DNA of 64,000 nucleotides from Streptomyces rugosispiralis (lineage in GTDB: Bacteria > Actinomycetota > Actinomycetes > Streptomycetales > Streptomycetaceae): positions 124,001 through 188,000 of the forward strand of contig NZ_JANIAA010000012.1 in assembly GCF_024505145.1 (NCBI RefSeq), written 5' to 3'. The notes under the pieces are model-generated. The model saw nothing but the letters and a program-made list of their open reading frames with translations. It searched no databases and was not told the DNA's origin. The position numbers and the translations under genes are program-made. Positions within the stretch are counted from its first letter, which is position 1, and every line of letters begins with the position of its first letter. Below are positions 41,801 to 49,952 of this stretch, piece by piece.

Positions 41801-43358
41801 CGTGCAGGCGCACGATCCCGCGCACGATCGGCTCGTGCACCGGGTCGCCGCCCGCGTACGGCCCACGGACCTCGATCCGTACGACATCGCCGCGCTGCGC
41901 CGCCGCGACCACGATCGTCGAGTCGCTCGCCGTGGCACCCGAGGCGGCGTTGCCGGTGGAGTCGACCCCGGCCACGTCCGCGATCAGATGGGCGAGCGCC
42001 TGGGCCAGCCGATCCGCGTCCACCTCGGCGTCGATCGGCGGGGCGTGCACGGCGAACTGTGCGCGCCCCGGCCCGATCAGCTCGACCGCGCCCTCGACAC
42101 TGGCCGATACGACCTCGTCCATCGAGACCGTACGGCGGGCCAGTTCCTCGCCGTTCGAGTCGAGCCGCTGATAGCTCAGGACGTTGTCGACGAGCGTGGT
42201 CATCCGGGTGTAGCCGGCGGCGAGGTGGTGCAGGATCTGGTTGGCCTCGGGCCACAGCTGCCCGGCCGGGTCGTCGGCGAGCACGCCGAGCTCACGGCGC
42301 AGCTGCAGCAGCGGTCCGCGCAGGGACTGGTCCAGCACGGCGAGCAGCTGGCTGTTCCGGGCGGTGACGGACTCCAGCTGCGCCGCGTACCGCGCACGCT
42401 CCTCGGTGAGCTGCGTGCGCAGCTCCTCCAGCTCCTTCGTGTGCTGGGCGGTGAGCCCCTCCAGCTCCTCGGCGTGCTGGGCGGTGAGGCTCTCCACCCT
42501 CTCCGTATGCCGGGTGGTGAGGCTCTCGACCTCCTCGGCGTGCTCGGCCGCCATGGCCTTCTCGGCGCGCCGGTCGGTGAAGGTCAGCACGGCGCCCACG
42601 AGTTGTTCGCCGTCGCGGACGGGCGCGGTGGTCAGATCGACCGGGACCTCGCTGCCGTCCTTCGCCCACAGCACCTGGCCGCGCACCCGGTGCTTGCGGC
42701 CGGAGCGCAGGGTGTCGGCGAGGGGCGATTCCTCGTACGGGAAGGGGGAACCGTCCGGGCGCGAGTGGTGTACAAGAGAGTGAAGCTCCTGACCGCCCAT
42801 GTCGCTGGCCCGGTAGCCGAGGATCTGCGCGGCGGACGGGTTGACGAGGACCACCTTGCCCTCGGTGTCCACGCCGACCACGCCCTCCGCCGCCGCGCGC
42901 AGGATCATCTCGGTCTGGCGCTGCTGGCGGGCGAGTTCGGCCTCGGTGTCGAGCGTCCCGGTCAGGTCGCGCACGATGAGCATCAGCAGCTCATCGCCGG
43001 TGTAGCTGTACTGATCGGCGTACGGAGTCCGCCCGTCCTCCAGATTCGCGCTGGTCACCTCGACGGGGAACTGCGTCCCGTCGGTGCGCCGGGCCATCAT
43101 CCGGGTCGGCTTGCTGCCGTCCCCCTGTGCCGGGCTGGGGCGCCGCATCGACCCGGGAATGCGATTGGGATCGAAGGAGGGGAGCAGATCGAGCAGACCA
43201 CGGCCGACCAGGGCGGTGCCCGGAGTCTCGAAGGACTCCAGCGCGTGGTGGTTGGCGTTGACGATCGTGCCGTTGCAGTTGACCAGCAACAGCGCGTCCG
43301 GGAGGGCGTCGAGTATCGCCGCGAGGCGAGCAGCGCCTCGGGATGGCCTGCTGCTCAC
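38829..43358 (-). CDS. Large PAS/hybrid-kinase-like signalling protein without phospho-acceptor His
   Basis: 1509 residues from the GTG at 43358 behind GGAGGAAG; an upstream ATG at 43397 has no RBS. Order: PAS (~10-110, AILDALPDALLLVNCNGTIV), PAS (~165-275, AAAEGVVGVDTEGKVVLVNP), coiled coil of TAQHAEELEGL repeats (~280-345), a DHp-like pair of helices (LAVLDQSLRGPLLQLRREL) and a HATPase-like region ending GHAYVLEVPI. About 670 Pro/Gln-rich residues follow, then two receiver-like domains (~1270-1385, ~1386-1509; VLLIEEHEP, NLVVMDLM, VVYTSAD). The H-box His is replaced by Gln (QSLRGPL against HELRTPL). Probable scaffold or pseudokinase. Confidence 0.82.
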   Translation of the reverse strand: MSSRPSRGAARLAAILDALPDALLLVNCNGTIVNANHHALESFETPGTALVGRGLLDLLPSFDPNRIPGSMRRPSPAQGDGSKPTRMMARRTDGTQFPVEVTSANLEDGRTPYADQYSYTGDELLMLIVRDLTGTLDTEAELARQQRQTEMILRAAAEGVVGVDTEGKVVLVNPSAAQILGYRASDMGGQELHSLVHHSRPDGSPFPYEESPLADTLRSGRKHRVRGQVLWAKDGSEVPVDLTTAPVRDGEQLVGAVLTFTDRRAEKAMAAEHAEEVESLTTRHTERVESLTAQHAEELEGLTAQHTKELEELRTQLTEERARYAAQLESVTARNSQLLAVLDQSLRGPLLQLRRELGVLADDPAGQLWPEANQILHHLAAGYTRMTTLVDNVLSYQRLDSNGEELARRTVSMDEVVSASVEGAVELIGPGRAQFAVHAPPIDAEVDADRLAQALAHLIADVAGVDSTGNAASGATASDSTIVVAAAQRGDVVRIEVRGPYAGGDPVHEPIVRGIVRLHGGVLQTHEMPGMGGHAYVLEVPISAAAAAEQERMDVDAAGAGDGTQGQGTSGTGTGAGTGTGAGTGAGTGTGAGKGAGAGTAGGNASGQTPTGRRARHGAAPGDTPGDTSGGGTQGNGTHGNGTQGGGTQGGGTQGGTPPPNLRKADPQKADPRTADPRTAAQQGAPGAPAPAALPAVVGENAAAQQQNAAESANPPRPTGRRRARPHPDEAAAAAANPGQNAEGAATGSHRHARGGAPEAAGPQPTGPAAMGVVPPQGIPAQQQPQGRRARRGAPAQEQGGPQTAGAPAPAQGSGGRPALALPAAPSDTPQQPAQPAASGMPALPPARTPEEQQPNWGQDTGGGQPQEVPPTGRRRARRALGEAPEPPTPDQAPAQPPGQPQPQPQQSQPQPAGDPGLVRSPFALPPAAADRAQPGALPPELGPAGLVPAQARSGAPQPQQGGGLAVRGEPVPPNGAARPGGWPSDPAQGQQGQDPRRPQPQPQAQGPQPAASGMPELPAARTPEEQQPNWGQGANGGRPQEVPPTGRRRARRPLAEEQPEAAQAQAQAQVGPQPAEISGRPPAQQPAQPPAQWPNAPAQPRPQPLPAEAPPHADTTQGRAFSVRTLGQGVPFAQQVGEQPQGQPAQGQPQGRPPQGQPQTPSGGTSTGGGRRRKLAARPEMTDQGTSAEPQPHTGPQPHTGPQTGAQPRPQAGPGAQPQRAVGTSQGSGRAFAIGAPDEGAEGPEPLDGPNGAVEIVDDRTPPPDDELPPEPLDNPRRLLVWPAPDMSTQQALSDRGYRPVIVNSREEVDAQIAAYPAALFVDPLTGPITRTALQSLRTAAVAAEVPVLVTAGLGQATREAAYGADPAVLLKALAPRDSEQHPSRVLLIEEHEPIAMALTATLERRGMQVARAATDADAVSLAAQMRPNLVVMDLMQVRRRRAGIVDWLRGNGLLNRTPLVVYTSADIDPANLSRLASGETVLFLAERSTSAEVQSRIVDLLAKIGTN

Positions 43359-43571
43359 GACGACGCTTCCTCCCTGACTACCGCACCTTGCTGACAACCG
43401 CAGTCATTCTGCCGTCCCATCTGCGGAGTGTCTCTAGGGGAGTCTACGGGCACCGCCGCCGGACGCGACGGCGGATGAGAGGGAGGTCGCAGCGCGACGT
43501 ACGCGTCTCGACGCACGCCAGGACAAACTTCACCGGGCTCTTCTCCTCTCACTCCGTGCCCAATCCCCAGG

Positions 43572-44021
43572 TCAGCTCCCAGGCGTGCGCAAAACCACGG
43601 AGAACCGATTCCATCGGGCGATTTCACACCCGTTGGTGCGGTTGAACCAGGCGTTGACGGGACGCCCCGCCCAGTGACCCGTCACCCGGGCCGTGGCCGG
43701 CCCGCCGTACTGCCCGGTGCACATCGCGTCCGGCGACACCGGCGCGAACGGATCCCGACCCCACACGGTCTGCGAGTCCAGCTGCGCACACGCGGCCCGC
43801 GCCCGGGGGTGCGTACCGCCGGTCGGGTGGCAGCTCAGCACGAACGTCGCGGCGTCGTCGGCCTCGCCCGTCTCACTCACGGTGATCACAAGCCGGTCGT
43901 TGCTCTCCCCGTCGAACGGCAGGGGCAGCGGCAGCGGCGTGGCCGCGGCGGGGGCGAGCGCGCCCACGGTGGCGGCGGTCGCCAGCGCGGCGGTGACGGC
44001 GAGGCGGTGCAGCAGGGGCAT
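43572..44021 (-). CDS. Subtilisin-inhibitor-like (SSI) protein
   Basis: 149 residues. Signal peptide LHRLAVTAALATAATVGALA then APAAA. The mature domain has the four SSI cysteines: VLSCHPTGGTHPRARAACAQ and MCTGQYGGPATARVTGHW ... NGCEIARW. SSI proteins are secreted dimers that block subtilisin- or trypsin-like proteases. In the reactive loop MCTGQY the P1 position, aligned to Met73 of classic SSI (MCPMVY), is Gly rather than Met, Lys or Arg, so target choice or potency should differ. Confidence 0.9.
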   Translation of the reverse strand: MPLLHRLAVTAALATAATVGALAPAAATPLPLPLPFDGESNDRLVITVSETGEADDAATFVLSCHPTGGTHPRARAACAQLDSQTVWGRDPFAPVSPDAMCTGQYGGPATARVTGHWAGRPVNAWFNRTNGCEIARWNRFSVVLRTPGS

Positions 44022-44109
44022 GAGGCACTCCTGGTGTGATCAGTCGGGGGCGCGCTGCCCCCGCCCCGTCTAACGCGCCGCCGCCGAGTGCGTTGCTCCG
44101 CCGTAAGGG

Positions 44110-44179
44110 GCTGTGCCCGCTGTGCTGTGCCCGCTGTGCTGTGCCCGCCGTGCTGTGCCCGCCGTGCTGTGCCCGCCGT
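44110..44179. repeat. Five tandem 14-bp units GCTGTGCCCGCYGT
   Basis: Perfect apart from one T/C difference, and framed by CCGTAAGG copies at 44101, 44176 and 44195. The 44022-44364 gap has no gene I can support. Confidence 0.92.
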
Positions 44180-44364
44180 AAGGACCGCGCCCGGCCGTAA
44201 GGAGTGCGCTCCGCCGTACGGGCCGCACTTCCCCCACCCCCTATTAGGGCTTTGCGGTGGGCCCTGCCCGCCGAGTACCGTAGTCCGCGATTGGTGACAT
44301 CCCACTGGGCTGTGACATCATCTGCACACACCGCCTCGCGCTCGCGCGAGCGAACCGGTGTGCT

Positions 44365-44455
44365 GGAGGCTTCGCCTAGTCTGGTCTATGGCGCCGCACT
44401 GCTAATGCGGTTTGGGCCCTAAAGCCCATCGAGGGTTCAAATCCCTCAGCCTCCG
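44365..44455 (+). tRNA. tRNA-Ser(GCU)
   Basis: 91 nt with a long variable arm. GGAGGCT pairs with AGCCTCC at 44448-44454; anticodon loop CACTGCTAATG gives GCU. Its T-arm end is identical to that of tRNA-Ser(UGA). Confidence 0.95.
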
Positions 44456-44463
44456 CTCTCCGA

Positions 44464-44496
44464 CAGGGGGCCCGCGCCTACGGCGCGGGCCCCCTG
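44464..44496 (+). terminator. Terminator of tRNA-Ser(GCU)
   Basis: CAGGGGGCCCGCGCC / GGCGCGGGCCCCCTG, 15-bp perfect stem, 3-nt loop. Confidence 0.88.
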
Positions 44497-44782
44497 AGTC
44501 GTTTCCGGACCCGCCCCGAATGATCACGCAACCGCATCACCGGCGGGTGCGACGCAAGGTGATTATTCGGTTGCTTTCCGTATCGACCCCCCGCGCTCCT
44601 CAGGCAACGCGCGGCGCGAGGCCGAGCTTCCAGAAGCCTCGCGACGCCGGCTCCGCGAGCCCCCGAAAATGGAGTTTTCGCAGGTCAGTGGGGGTGAGGG
44701 AAACGGATTTCGCCTGACGGCGCAGGTCATGTAATGTTGTCCCCGCAACGCCGACCGGCAAGAAAAACCGCCGGGAAGCCAA

Positions 44783-44855
44783 GCGCTCGTAGCTTAACGG
44801 ATAGAGCACTTGACTACGGATCAAGAGGTTGCAGGTTCGAATCCTGCCGAGCGCG
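44783..44855 (+). tRNA. tRNA-Arg(ACG)
   Basis: 73 nt. GCGCTCG pairs with CGAGCGC at 44848-44854; anticodon stem CTTGA/TCAAG around loop CTACGGA gives ACG. Its 3' half is the att site of two islands. Confidence 0.96.
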
Positions 44856-44857
44856 CA
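44814..44857 (+). repeat. att copy 1 in tRNA-Arg (44 bp)
   Basis: Identical to 50208-50251; 41 bp of it recur at 52670-52710 with one mismatch. Confidence 0.92.
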
Positions 44858-44864
44858 GCAGCTC

Positions 44865-44896
44865 AGAGGCCCCTTCCAGGGATGGAAGGGGCCTCT
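44865..44896 (+). terminator. Terminator after tRNA-Arg
   Basis: AGAGGCCCCTTCC / GGAAGGGGCCTCT, 13-bp stem. Nearly the same hairpin follows att copy 2. Confidence 0.85.
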
Positions 44897-44906
44897 TGTG
44901 TTGGCC

Positions 44907-44931
44907 GTTGACGGCGGTCGTTGACGGCAAC
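44907..44931. promoter_or_regulatory. Candidate integrase arm sites near attL of island 2
   Basis: GTTGACGGC at 44907 and GTTGACGGCAAC at 44920, ~50-65 bp inside the att copy. Confidence 0.55.
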
Positions 44932-44946
44932 CGCCGCGCGCCTCGA

Positions 44947-46067
44947 TCAGACGGCGACCAGAGCACCACCCGCGCCGTCGTCATCGTCCGGGCCGTCGCC
45001 GTCACGCAGGGCATCGCCGACGCGGTCGAAGGCGGAGCGCTGCGAGTCCAGCCGGACGAAGGTGTAGATGTCCATCGTCACGCGGATCGAGCTGTGCCCG
45101 AGGACTTCCATGATCATCCGGGCGTCGGCTCCCTGCTCGTGGAGCAGGGACGCGCAGGTATGCCGGAGGTCGTGGAAGCGGACGCGTCGGACGCCTGCCT
45201 TGTCGCACAGGAGGGTGAAGGCCCGGTTCAGGTTGCGCGGCTCGATAGGCGTGCCGTTCTTCGTGGTGAAGACAAGATCGCTGCCGTTGTCCTTCCACTT
45301 TTTCCCCGCCGCAAGCCGGTCTCCCCGTTGTTGGGCTCGGCGAGCGCCGTCACGCATTCGGCAGGCAGCGCCACCCGCCGGGCCGAGCGCTGAGTCTTCG
45401 GGGCCGCGATCAGCAGTTCGCCGCCAACTCGCTGGAGTGTCTGGCGGATGGTGACCGTGCCGTCCGTCAGGTCCACGTCCTTCCACCGGAGGCCGAGGAC
45501 CTCACCGCGCCACAGGCCGATCCGTACGGCCAGCTCGTATGCCGCCCACAGCCGATTGCCACGTGCCGCCGCCAGGAGCCGACGCCCCTCCTCCACGGTC
45601 AGCGGTTCTATCTCCCGCCTCGTGCCCATGCTCAGCTCGACGTTCTTGGCCACGTTGCGTGGCAACTCGTCCTCACGCACGGCGTGCGCCAGTGCGGCCC
45701 GCAGCAGCACCAGCAGGAACCGCACCGTTCGATCGGACGGGTACGACTTGCAGCACTTTCCCAGCGCACAGCAGCGGCGTTTCCGCTCCGGCCGAGCCTT
45801 GTCCTTCCCCTGAGCGCAGCACTGGCACGTCCGCGCCGTCGCGGCGAGGAAAGCCCGGATGTCCCGTGCGGTGAGCCGCGCCAGCTTCTTCCTCCCCAGG
45901 CCCGGAGCGAGGTAGATCCGCACGAGCGTTTCGTAGGCCGCGAGGGCGGGGCTGCTGGTCCCTCCACGACTGCGGCCCCCGCCCAGCCTTGAGGGGCTAC
46001 GCGTCAGGCGCCGCCGTTCGGCCTCGCGCAGTCGTCGCGGAAGAGCCCACGTTCGCCATGGACGCAC
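44947..46067 (-). pseudogene. Tyrosine integrase, frameshifted and N-terminally damaged
   Basis: The upstream frame (from ~46067 to 45228) reads AAYETLVRIYLAPGLGRKKL ... IGLWRGEVLGLRWKDVDL (first catalytic Arg). Near 45320 the frame shifts, and the downstream frame carries KKWKDNGSDLVFTTKNGTPI ... HDLRHTCASLL ... MEVLGHSSIRVTMDIYTFV (H-x-x-R, His and nucleophile Tyr), ending at 44947. The normal N-terminal arm-binding domain is shortened and scrambled. The position beside attL in tRNA-Arg is standard for the element's own integrase. All catalytic residues exist but in two frames, so it is presumed inactive. Confidence 0.85.
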
Positions 46068-46290
46068 GGAAGAAGCTCGTGGTGATCATCCGGAATCCCG
46101 TGTGGCCTGTCTGGTTCGCGTGACGCAGACACCACACCTCCGGCTGCGTGGCCTCTTCAGTCGCCCCGGATGAGTCGTCACACGTCGTGCATTCGGTCTC
46201 CAAGATCGGCGGACTCCCGGTGACGTCTGCGCTCAGGGTCCACAGGGTCCAATCGCCCTGCCGTATTACGGAGTCTCCGGAGGTCGTCAC
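45997..46290 (-). CDS. DUF7848-like small protein, C-terminus altered
   Basis: 97 residues. The core CTTCDDSSGATEEATQPEVW followed by CLRHANQTGHTGFRMITTSF fits the DUF7848 pattern (CxxC, WC, H, H, FR). After FFRA the reading continues into damaged integrase DNA (SMANVGSSATTARG), so the normal stop was probably lost in a deletion. Overlaps the upstream ATPase gene by ATGA. The family is often paired with anti-sigma-type ATPases; function unknown. Confidence 0.6.
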   Translation of the reverse strand: MTTSGDSVIRQGDWTLWTLSADVTGSPPILETECTTCDDSSGATEEATQPEVWCLRHANQTGHTGFRMITTSFFRASMANVGSSATTARGRTAAPDA

Positions 46291-46754
46291 GACTGCCCCT
46301 CTCTACGCTCTCCATCGGACAATGAGGCCCGTTCGTCGGCAGGAAGTGCGAGGACGGCCCAGACCGCCTTGCCCACCGCTGGCCGTGGGGTGACGCCCCA
46401 CTGATCGGCGAGCGTTTCCACCAGGACCAGCCCTCGGCCGCGTACTGATTCGGGGGTTGGAGCCCTCAGTTTGGGCAACTGGTCGGCCGCGTCGTGAACC
46501 TCGATCCGCACCTTGTCGCCCTGGTGCAGATAGCGCGTCTCGATCTGGCGTCCCGGCACCCGCGCATGTCGCACGGCGTTCGTTATCAGTTCAGACAGCA
46601 CCAACAGCGCGACCTCTTCGACCGCGATCAGCCCCCAACCAGCCAGAGCCTTACGCAAGTCGGCTCGGGCCAGGGCGACACAACGGGGGTGGCGGGTCCA
46701 ACGCCTCACCACCACGCGTCCATCCGGGCCTGTCAGCTCTGGCTTCATGGCCAC
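46287..46754 (-). CDS. RsbW-like ATP-binding protein (anti-sigma-type HATPase)
   Basis: 155 residues. ATP-binding motifs: LVLSELITNAVRHARVPG (N-box), VHDAADQLPKL (G1) and SVRGRGLVLVETLADQWG (G2). The N-terminus RRWTRHPRCVALARADLRKA is typical for this Streptomyces group. Divergent from the XRE/TPR gene, with two GGGGTAC boxes between. Probably a regulatory partner of a sigma factor or of the XRE protein. Confidence 0.82.
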   Translation of the reverse strand: MAMKPELTGPDGRVVVRRWTRHPRCVALARADLRKALAGWGLIAVEEVALLVLSELITNAVRHARVPGRQIETRYLHQGDKVRIEVHDAADQLPKLRAPTPESVRGRGLVLVETLADQWGVTPRPAVGKAVWAVLALPADERASLSDGERREGQS

Positions 46755-46792
46755 AAGCGTGCAGGTGAGACGCCCTCATCGGGACAGCCAAC

Positions 46793-46824
46793 GGGGTACT
46801 CCAGGAGGCGAAATGGGGTACCCC
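46793..46824. promoter_or_regulatory. Paired GGGGTAC boxes
   Basis: GGGGTACTCC (46793-46802) and the palindrome GGGGTACCCC (46815-46824), 22 bp apart, in the divergent region 46755-46883. Likely operator for the XRE-type regulator. Confidence 0.6.
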
Positions 46825-46883
46825 AATCCATGGCGCGATCTACGCTGGACTGGACGCACGTCCCTATACCTCGTGAGCGGCCC

Positions 46884-48431
46884 ATGAGTGAACGTGAAGC
46901 CAGGCGCAGCGGATACCCCCTCACCATCCCGGACCGCTTGCTCCACAGCGAGGACATGAAACGGGCATGCAGGCGACGGGACTTCGGGGAGATCTTCCGT
47001 CTCGTCAACAGACGAGCCCCAGCGAGCTACGCGGCGATCGCCGCCGCCGTCACCAAGATGACCAGCGCGCGTGTCGGAGACGTCATCCGAGGTGATCGGG
47101 GCATTCGCAGCGTCGCCGTCATGGAACGCATCGCTGATGGTATGGGCATTCCCGGCCACATGCTCGACCTGCCCGAACGGCCCTGGGAGGGTACCCCGTC
47201 ACCGGCCGTCGCTGCCCAGAACCAGGCTTACGCTCGCAGTAGCCCAGAGGGCCCGAACGAACCCCCGTCCGTATCCACAACGGGGGCGATTCCTGGTCTG
47301 CCGATTGTGCACGTGGACCCCTCGAATTCGGCGGACGCGGATGCGCTACCCGAAATCGTTCTGGTTTCGGTGTACGTCGATGGAAGAGAGCAGATCGTGC
47401 CGATAAATCGCCGAGCCCTTCTGGGGCACGCAATTGGTGTCGCCCTGCAAGGAAGCGGCCCCCTCCGTGCCGTCAACGCTTCCGCCGAGATCGTCAGTCC
47501 CCAGCCCACCAGACCACACCGGCTCCCCGCCGGACGCGGCGAAGCAGCCATCGAGCACTTCCGCGACATGTGGCACACCCTGGTCAGGGCCGATAACCTC
47601 TTCGGCCCACGTCACGCCCTCGCGGGAGTCCATCAGCAGCTCGACATGTTGCAAGGTCTTCTGGAGGACAGCCGGGGCAAGCACCGCCAGGAGCTGCTGA
47701 AGCTCTCGGCCCAGTACGCCGAGTCGGCCGCATGGCTCCACGAGGACTCTATGGACGTGTCCAGCGCGGAGACATGGACGAGCCGGGCCATGGAGTGGGC
47801 CATGGAGGCCGGAGACGAAGGCATGCTCTCGTGGACCCTGTTCCGTCGCAGCCAGCTTGCGGCGGGGAAGAAGAACGCAGGCCAGGCCATCGGACTCGCC
47901 CAGGCCGTGCAGCGCCACGAACGAGCGCTCTCCCGGCCGATGAAGGCTGCCGCCATTCAGCAGGAGGCGCAGGGGCTTGCGCTCGACGGGGACGAGATCG
48001 CCTGTCACCGGAAGCTCGACGAGGCCCACGAGTTCGCCGCCATCGCTGAATCCTCCGGTGACGCCCGATCCGGGCACGGGGATTTCTGCACGCCCAGCTA
48101 CATCGAAATCCAGCGCGCGAATTGCTGGCTCAACCTCTCCCGGCCGGACCGGGCGGTCTCCACATTCCAGACCGCACTGGCCGAACTGCCGGACGTGTAC
48201 CAGCGCGACAGGGGATTCGCCCAGGCGCGACTCGCCATGGCCTACGTGGGAATCCAGGAGTACGAGCAGGCCGCCGCCGAGGCCGCAGCCGTTCTCGACA
48301 CGGCCCGCGGTTCCGGTTCCGGCCGCACTCTGCAAGAGGCCGTCACGGCGGTCAACGCCCTCGCGGCGGCGAGTAATGTTCCCGCTGTGCGGGATCTACT
48401 CGACGCAGTCAAGGAGAATGCGGGGTTCTGA
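46884..48431 (+). CDS. XRE-like regulator with TPR domain
   Basis: 515 residues from the ATG at 46884; the RBS is weak (GAGCGG), so the start is not certain. Residues ~25-95 hold a helix-turn-helix (SYAAIAAAVTKMTSARVGDV, then IRGDRGIRSVAVMERIADGM). A Pro/Ser-rich linker is followed from ~200 by TPR-like helices (AESAAWLHEDSMDVSSAETW to the end). The stop overlaps the RibD-like start (TGATG), so regulator and enzyme are made together. Confidence 0.78.
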   Translation: MSEREARRSGYPLTIPDRLLHSEDMKRACRRRDFGEIFRLVNRRAPASYAAIAAAVTKMTSARVGDVIRGDRGIRSVAVMERIADGMGIPGHMLDLPERPWEGTPSPAVAAQNQAYARSSPEGPNEPPSVSTTGAIPGLPIVHVDPSNSADADALPEIVLVSVYVDGREQIVPINRRALLGHAIGVALQGSGPLRAVNASAEIVSPQPTRPHRLPAGRGEAAIEHFRDMWHTLVRADNLFGPRHALAGVHQQLDMLQGLLEDSRGKHRQELLKLSAQYAESAAWLHEDSMDVSSAETWTSRAMEWAMEAGDEGMLSWTLFRRSQLAAGKKNAGQAIGLAQAVQRHERALSRPMKAAAIQQEAQGLALDGDEIACHRKLDEAHEFAAIAESSGDARSGHGDFCTPSYIEIQRANCWLNLSRPDRAVSTFQTALAELPDVYQRDRGFAQARLAMAYVGIQEYEQAAAEAAAVLDTARGSGSGRTLQEAVTAVNALAAASNVPAVRDLLDAVKENAGF

Positions 48432-49312
48432 TGGCCACGCCGAACGAACTGACGGCCATGCGGCGAGCTATCGCCATCTCTGCCCAGGGCCTCGGAACGA
48501 CGAGCCCCAACCCGCCCGTCGGGTGCGTGATCCTCGACCGCGATGGCGTGCCGGTCGGCGAGGGGTACCACCTCCGCAAAGGAGACCACCACGCCGAGGT
48601 AAACGCGCTCACCGCAGCTGGGGAGCGAGCCGAGGGCGGAACGGCCGTCGTGACGCTGGAGCCCTGCAACCACCACGGCCGGACCCCACCTTGTCGACAG
48701 GCCCTGATCGACGCGAAGGTCTCCCGCGTCCTGATAGCCGTCATGGACCCCACCTCGCGCGGGGAGGGCGGCGCGGCGGTGCTGGAACAGGCCGGCATCG
48801 AGGTGGAGCGCGGCGTCCTGGAGCAGGAAGCGCTGCTCGTCCTCGGCCCGTGGCTGCACTCCCTGCGCACGGGAAGGCCGCACATCACCTGGGCGTACAC
48901 CGTGGGCGCCGACGAGGACGATGGCGACCAGGTCGTGAGCGAGTTGCGCCGCACGCACGATCTGGTGATTCGACGGAATGGGGCAATCGAGGAAGGCGCG
49001 CCAGGCGGCCACGGTGAAGACGCCTTTCGTGTGCCAGCTGAGCCGATTAGGGAGGAGCCAGCGAAGGCAGTGCACGACCTAACCGAGTCCGGCGCACGCT
49101 CGGTGCTTATCGAGGGGAGCGAAAACGAAGCGGCTCGTTTGCTCGCCGACCTGGTGGACCGCGTAATCATTGATGTGCCCAGCACCCCACCGTCCTCAGT
49201 GCCAACGTCGGCAAGCGGGTTGCTTCCAGAAGGATTTCGGCTGGAGAACGCTGGGGCTTTCGGTCTGCGGACGCGTCTAGTGGCCAGGCGAGTAGGCAGC
49301 AGAGATCATTAG
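48431..49312 (+). CDS. RibD-like cytidine-deaminase-fold protein
   Basis: 293 residues, start overlapping the preceding stop. The N-terminal deaminase half is complete: SPNPPVGCVILDRDG, HHAEVNAL (zinc His and proton-shuttle Glu) and LEPCNHHGRTPPC (two zinc Cys), the full RibD signature. The C-terminal half is shorter than the RibD reductase and lacks its usual NADPH/substrate motifs, keeping only GARSVLIEGSENEA-like pieces. It may deaminate a pterin or nucleotide-like compound. Coupling to a TPR regulator rather than rib genes argues against housekeeping riboflavin synthesis. Confidence 0.8.
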   Translation: MATPNELTAMRRAIAISAQGLGTTSPNPPVGCVILDRDGVPVGEGYHLRKGDHHAEVNALTAAGERAEGGTAVVTLEPCNHHGRTPPCRQALIDAKVSRVLIAVMDPTSRGEGGAAVLEQAGIEVERGVLEQEALLVLGPWLHSLRTGRPHITWAYTVGADEDDGDQVVSELRRTHDLVIRRNGAIEEGAPGGHGEDAFRVPAEPIREEPAKAVHDLTESGARSVLIEGSENEAARLLADLVDRVIIDVPSTPPSSVPTSASGLLPEGFRLENAGAFGLRTRLVARRVGSRDH

Positions 49313-49448
49313 TTGCTGCCTGGGTCAACTTCTAAGAGCTGTGATCTCCTAGCTGCAGGGACAGAGGTGGCACAAGCACCATCGGGATGCCGTCGAAACT
49401 ATCGGACGCCCAAGCTGACGAGCTTGCCGATTCTCCCCGCCGAATGCC

Positions 49449-49952
49449 CTACTCCCCGACAGCTCCGTCGATCGCTTCACGCAGCAGGTCAGCATGGCCG
49501 TTGTGACGCGCATACTCTTCGATCATGTGCGTAAGAACATAGCGCAGCGAGATGATCTCGCCACGGAACTCCACAGTGTCGTCGAGAGACTCGAAGCCGT
49601 CCGTAACTGCGCGAGATCCCTGGCACGCTTCCTGCCAGATCGTGAACGCCTCGTCCACATCGGCATCGTCTACGAGGAATTCGCCGTAGACGCCGTCGAC
49701 ATCGGGCCACCGGGGCGTGATCTGTTCCCCTTTAAGTACTCTACGGAACCAGATGGTCTCGACCACAGCCGCATGCCGGACGAGGCCGAGGAGCGTCAGG
49801 TCCGAGGTCGGAACCGCACTCCTCTTCAGCAACTCATCGGTCAAACCTCGGCACTTCATGGCTAACGTGGCGCGCTGATATTCGAGGAACGAAGTCAAAG
49901 ACATACGCTCGTCGGCCACCTTGGATGGATGTATGCGTAGGTCATCACTCAC
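49449..49952 (-). CDS. DinB/DUF664-family protein
   Basis: 167 residues from the GTG at 49952; an ATG at 49904 is an alternative, but the ADERMSLTSFLEYQRATLAM start region is conserved in relatives. Four-helix DinB fold with metal histidines in LVRHAAVVETIWF and LTHMIEEYARHNGHADLLRE. Many members are mycothiol-dependent transferases. Last gene of island 2, convergent to the deaminase gene. Confidence 0.85.
   Translation of the reverse strand: MSDDLRIHPSKVADERMSLTSFLEYQRATLAMKCRGLTDELLKRSAVPTSDLTLLGLVRHAAVVETIWFRRVLKGEQITPRWPDVDGVYGEFLVDDADVDEAFTIWQEACQGSRAVTDGFESLDDTVEFRGEIISLRYVLTHMIEEYARHNGHADLLREAIDGAVGE

Noticed and set aside
38736..43394. 1552-codon + strand open frame opposite the PAS protein
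   Set aside because: It is the GC-driven complement of the real gene: composition is Arg/Gly/Leu-biased, with no domain and no RBS. The reverse strand has clear PAS and receiver motifs.
44440..44455. Possible extra att copy in tRNA-Ser(GCU), sharing its 3' end with the island att
   Set aside because: The match covers only the normal T-arm and acceptor shared by serine tRNAs; no island follows.
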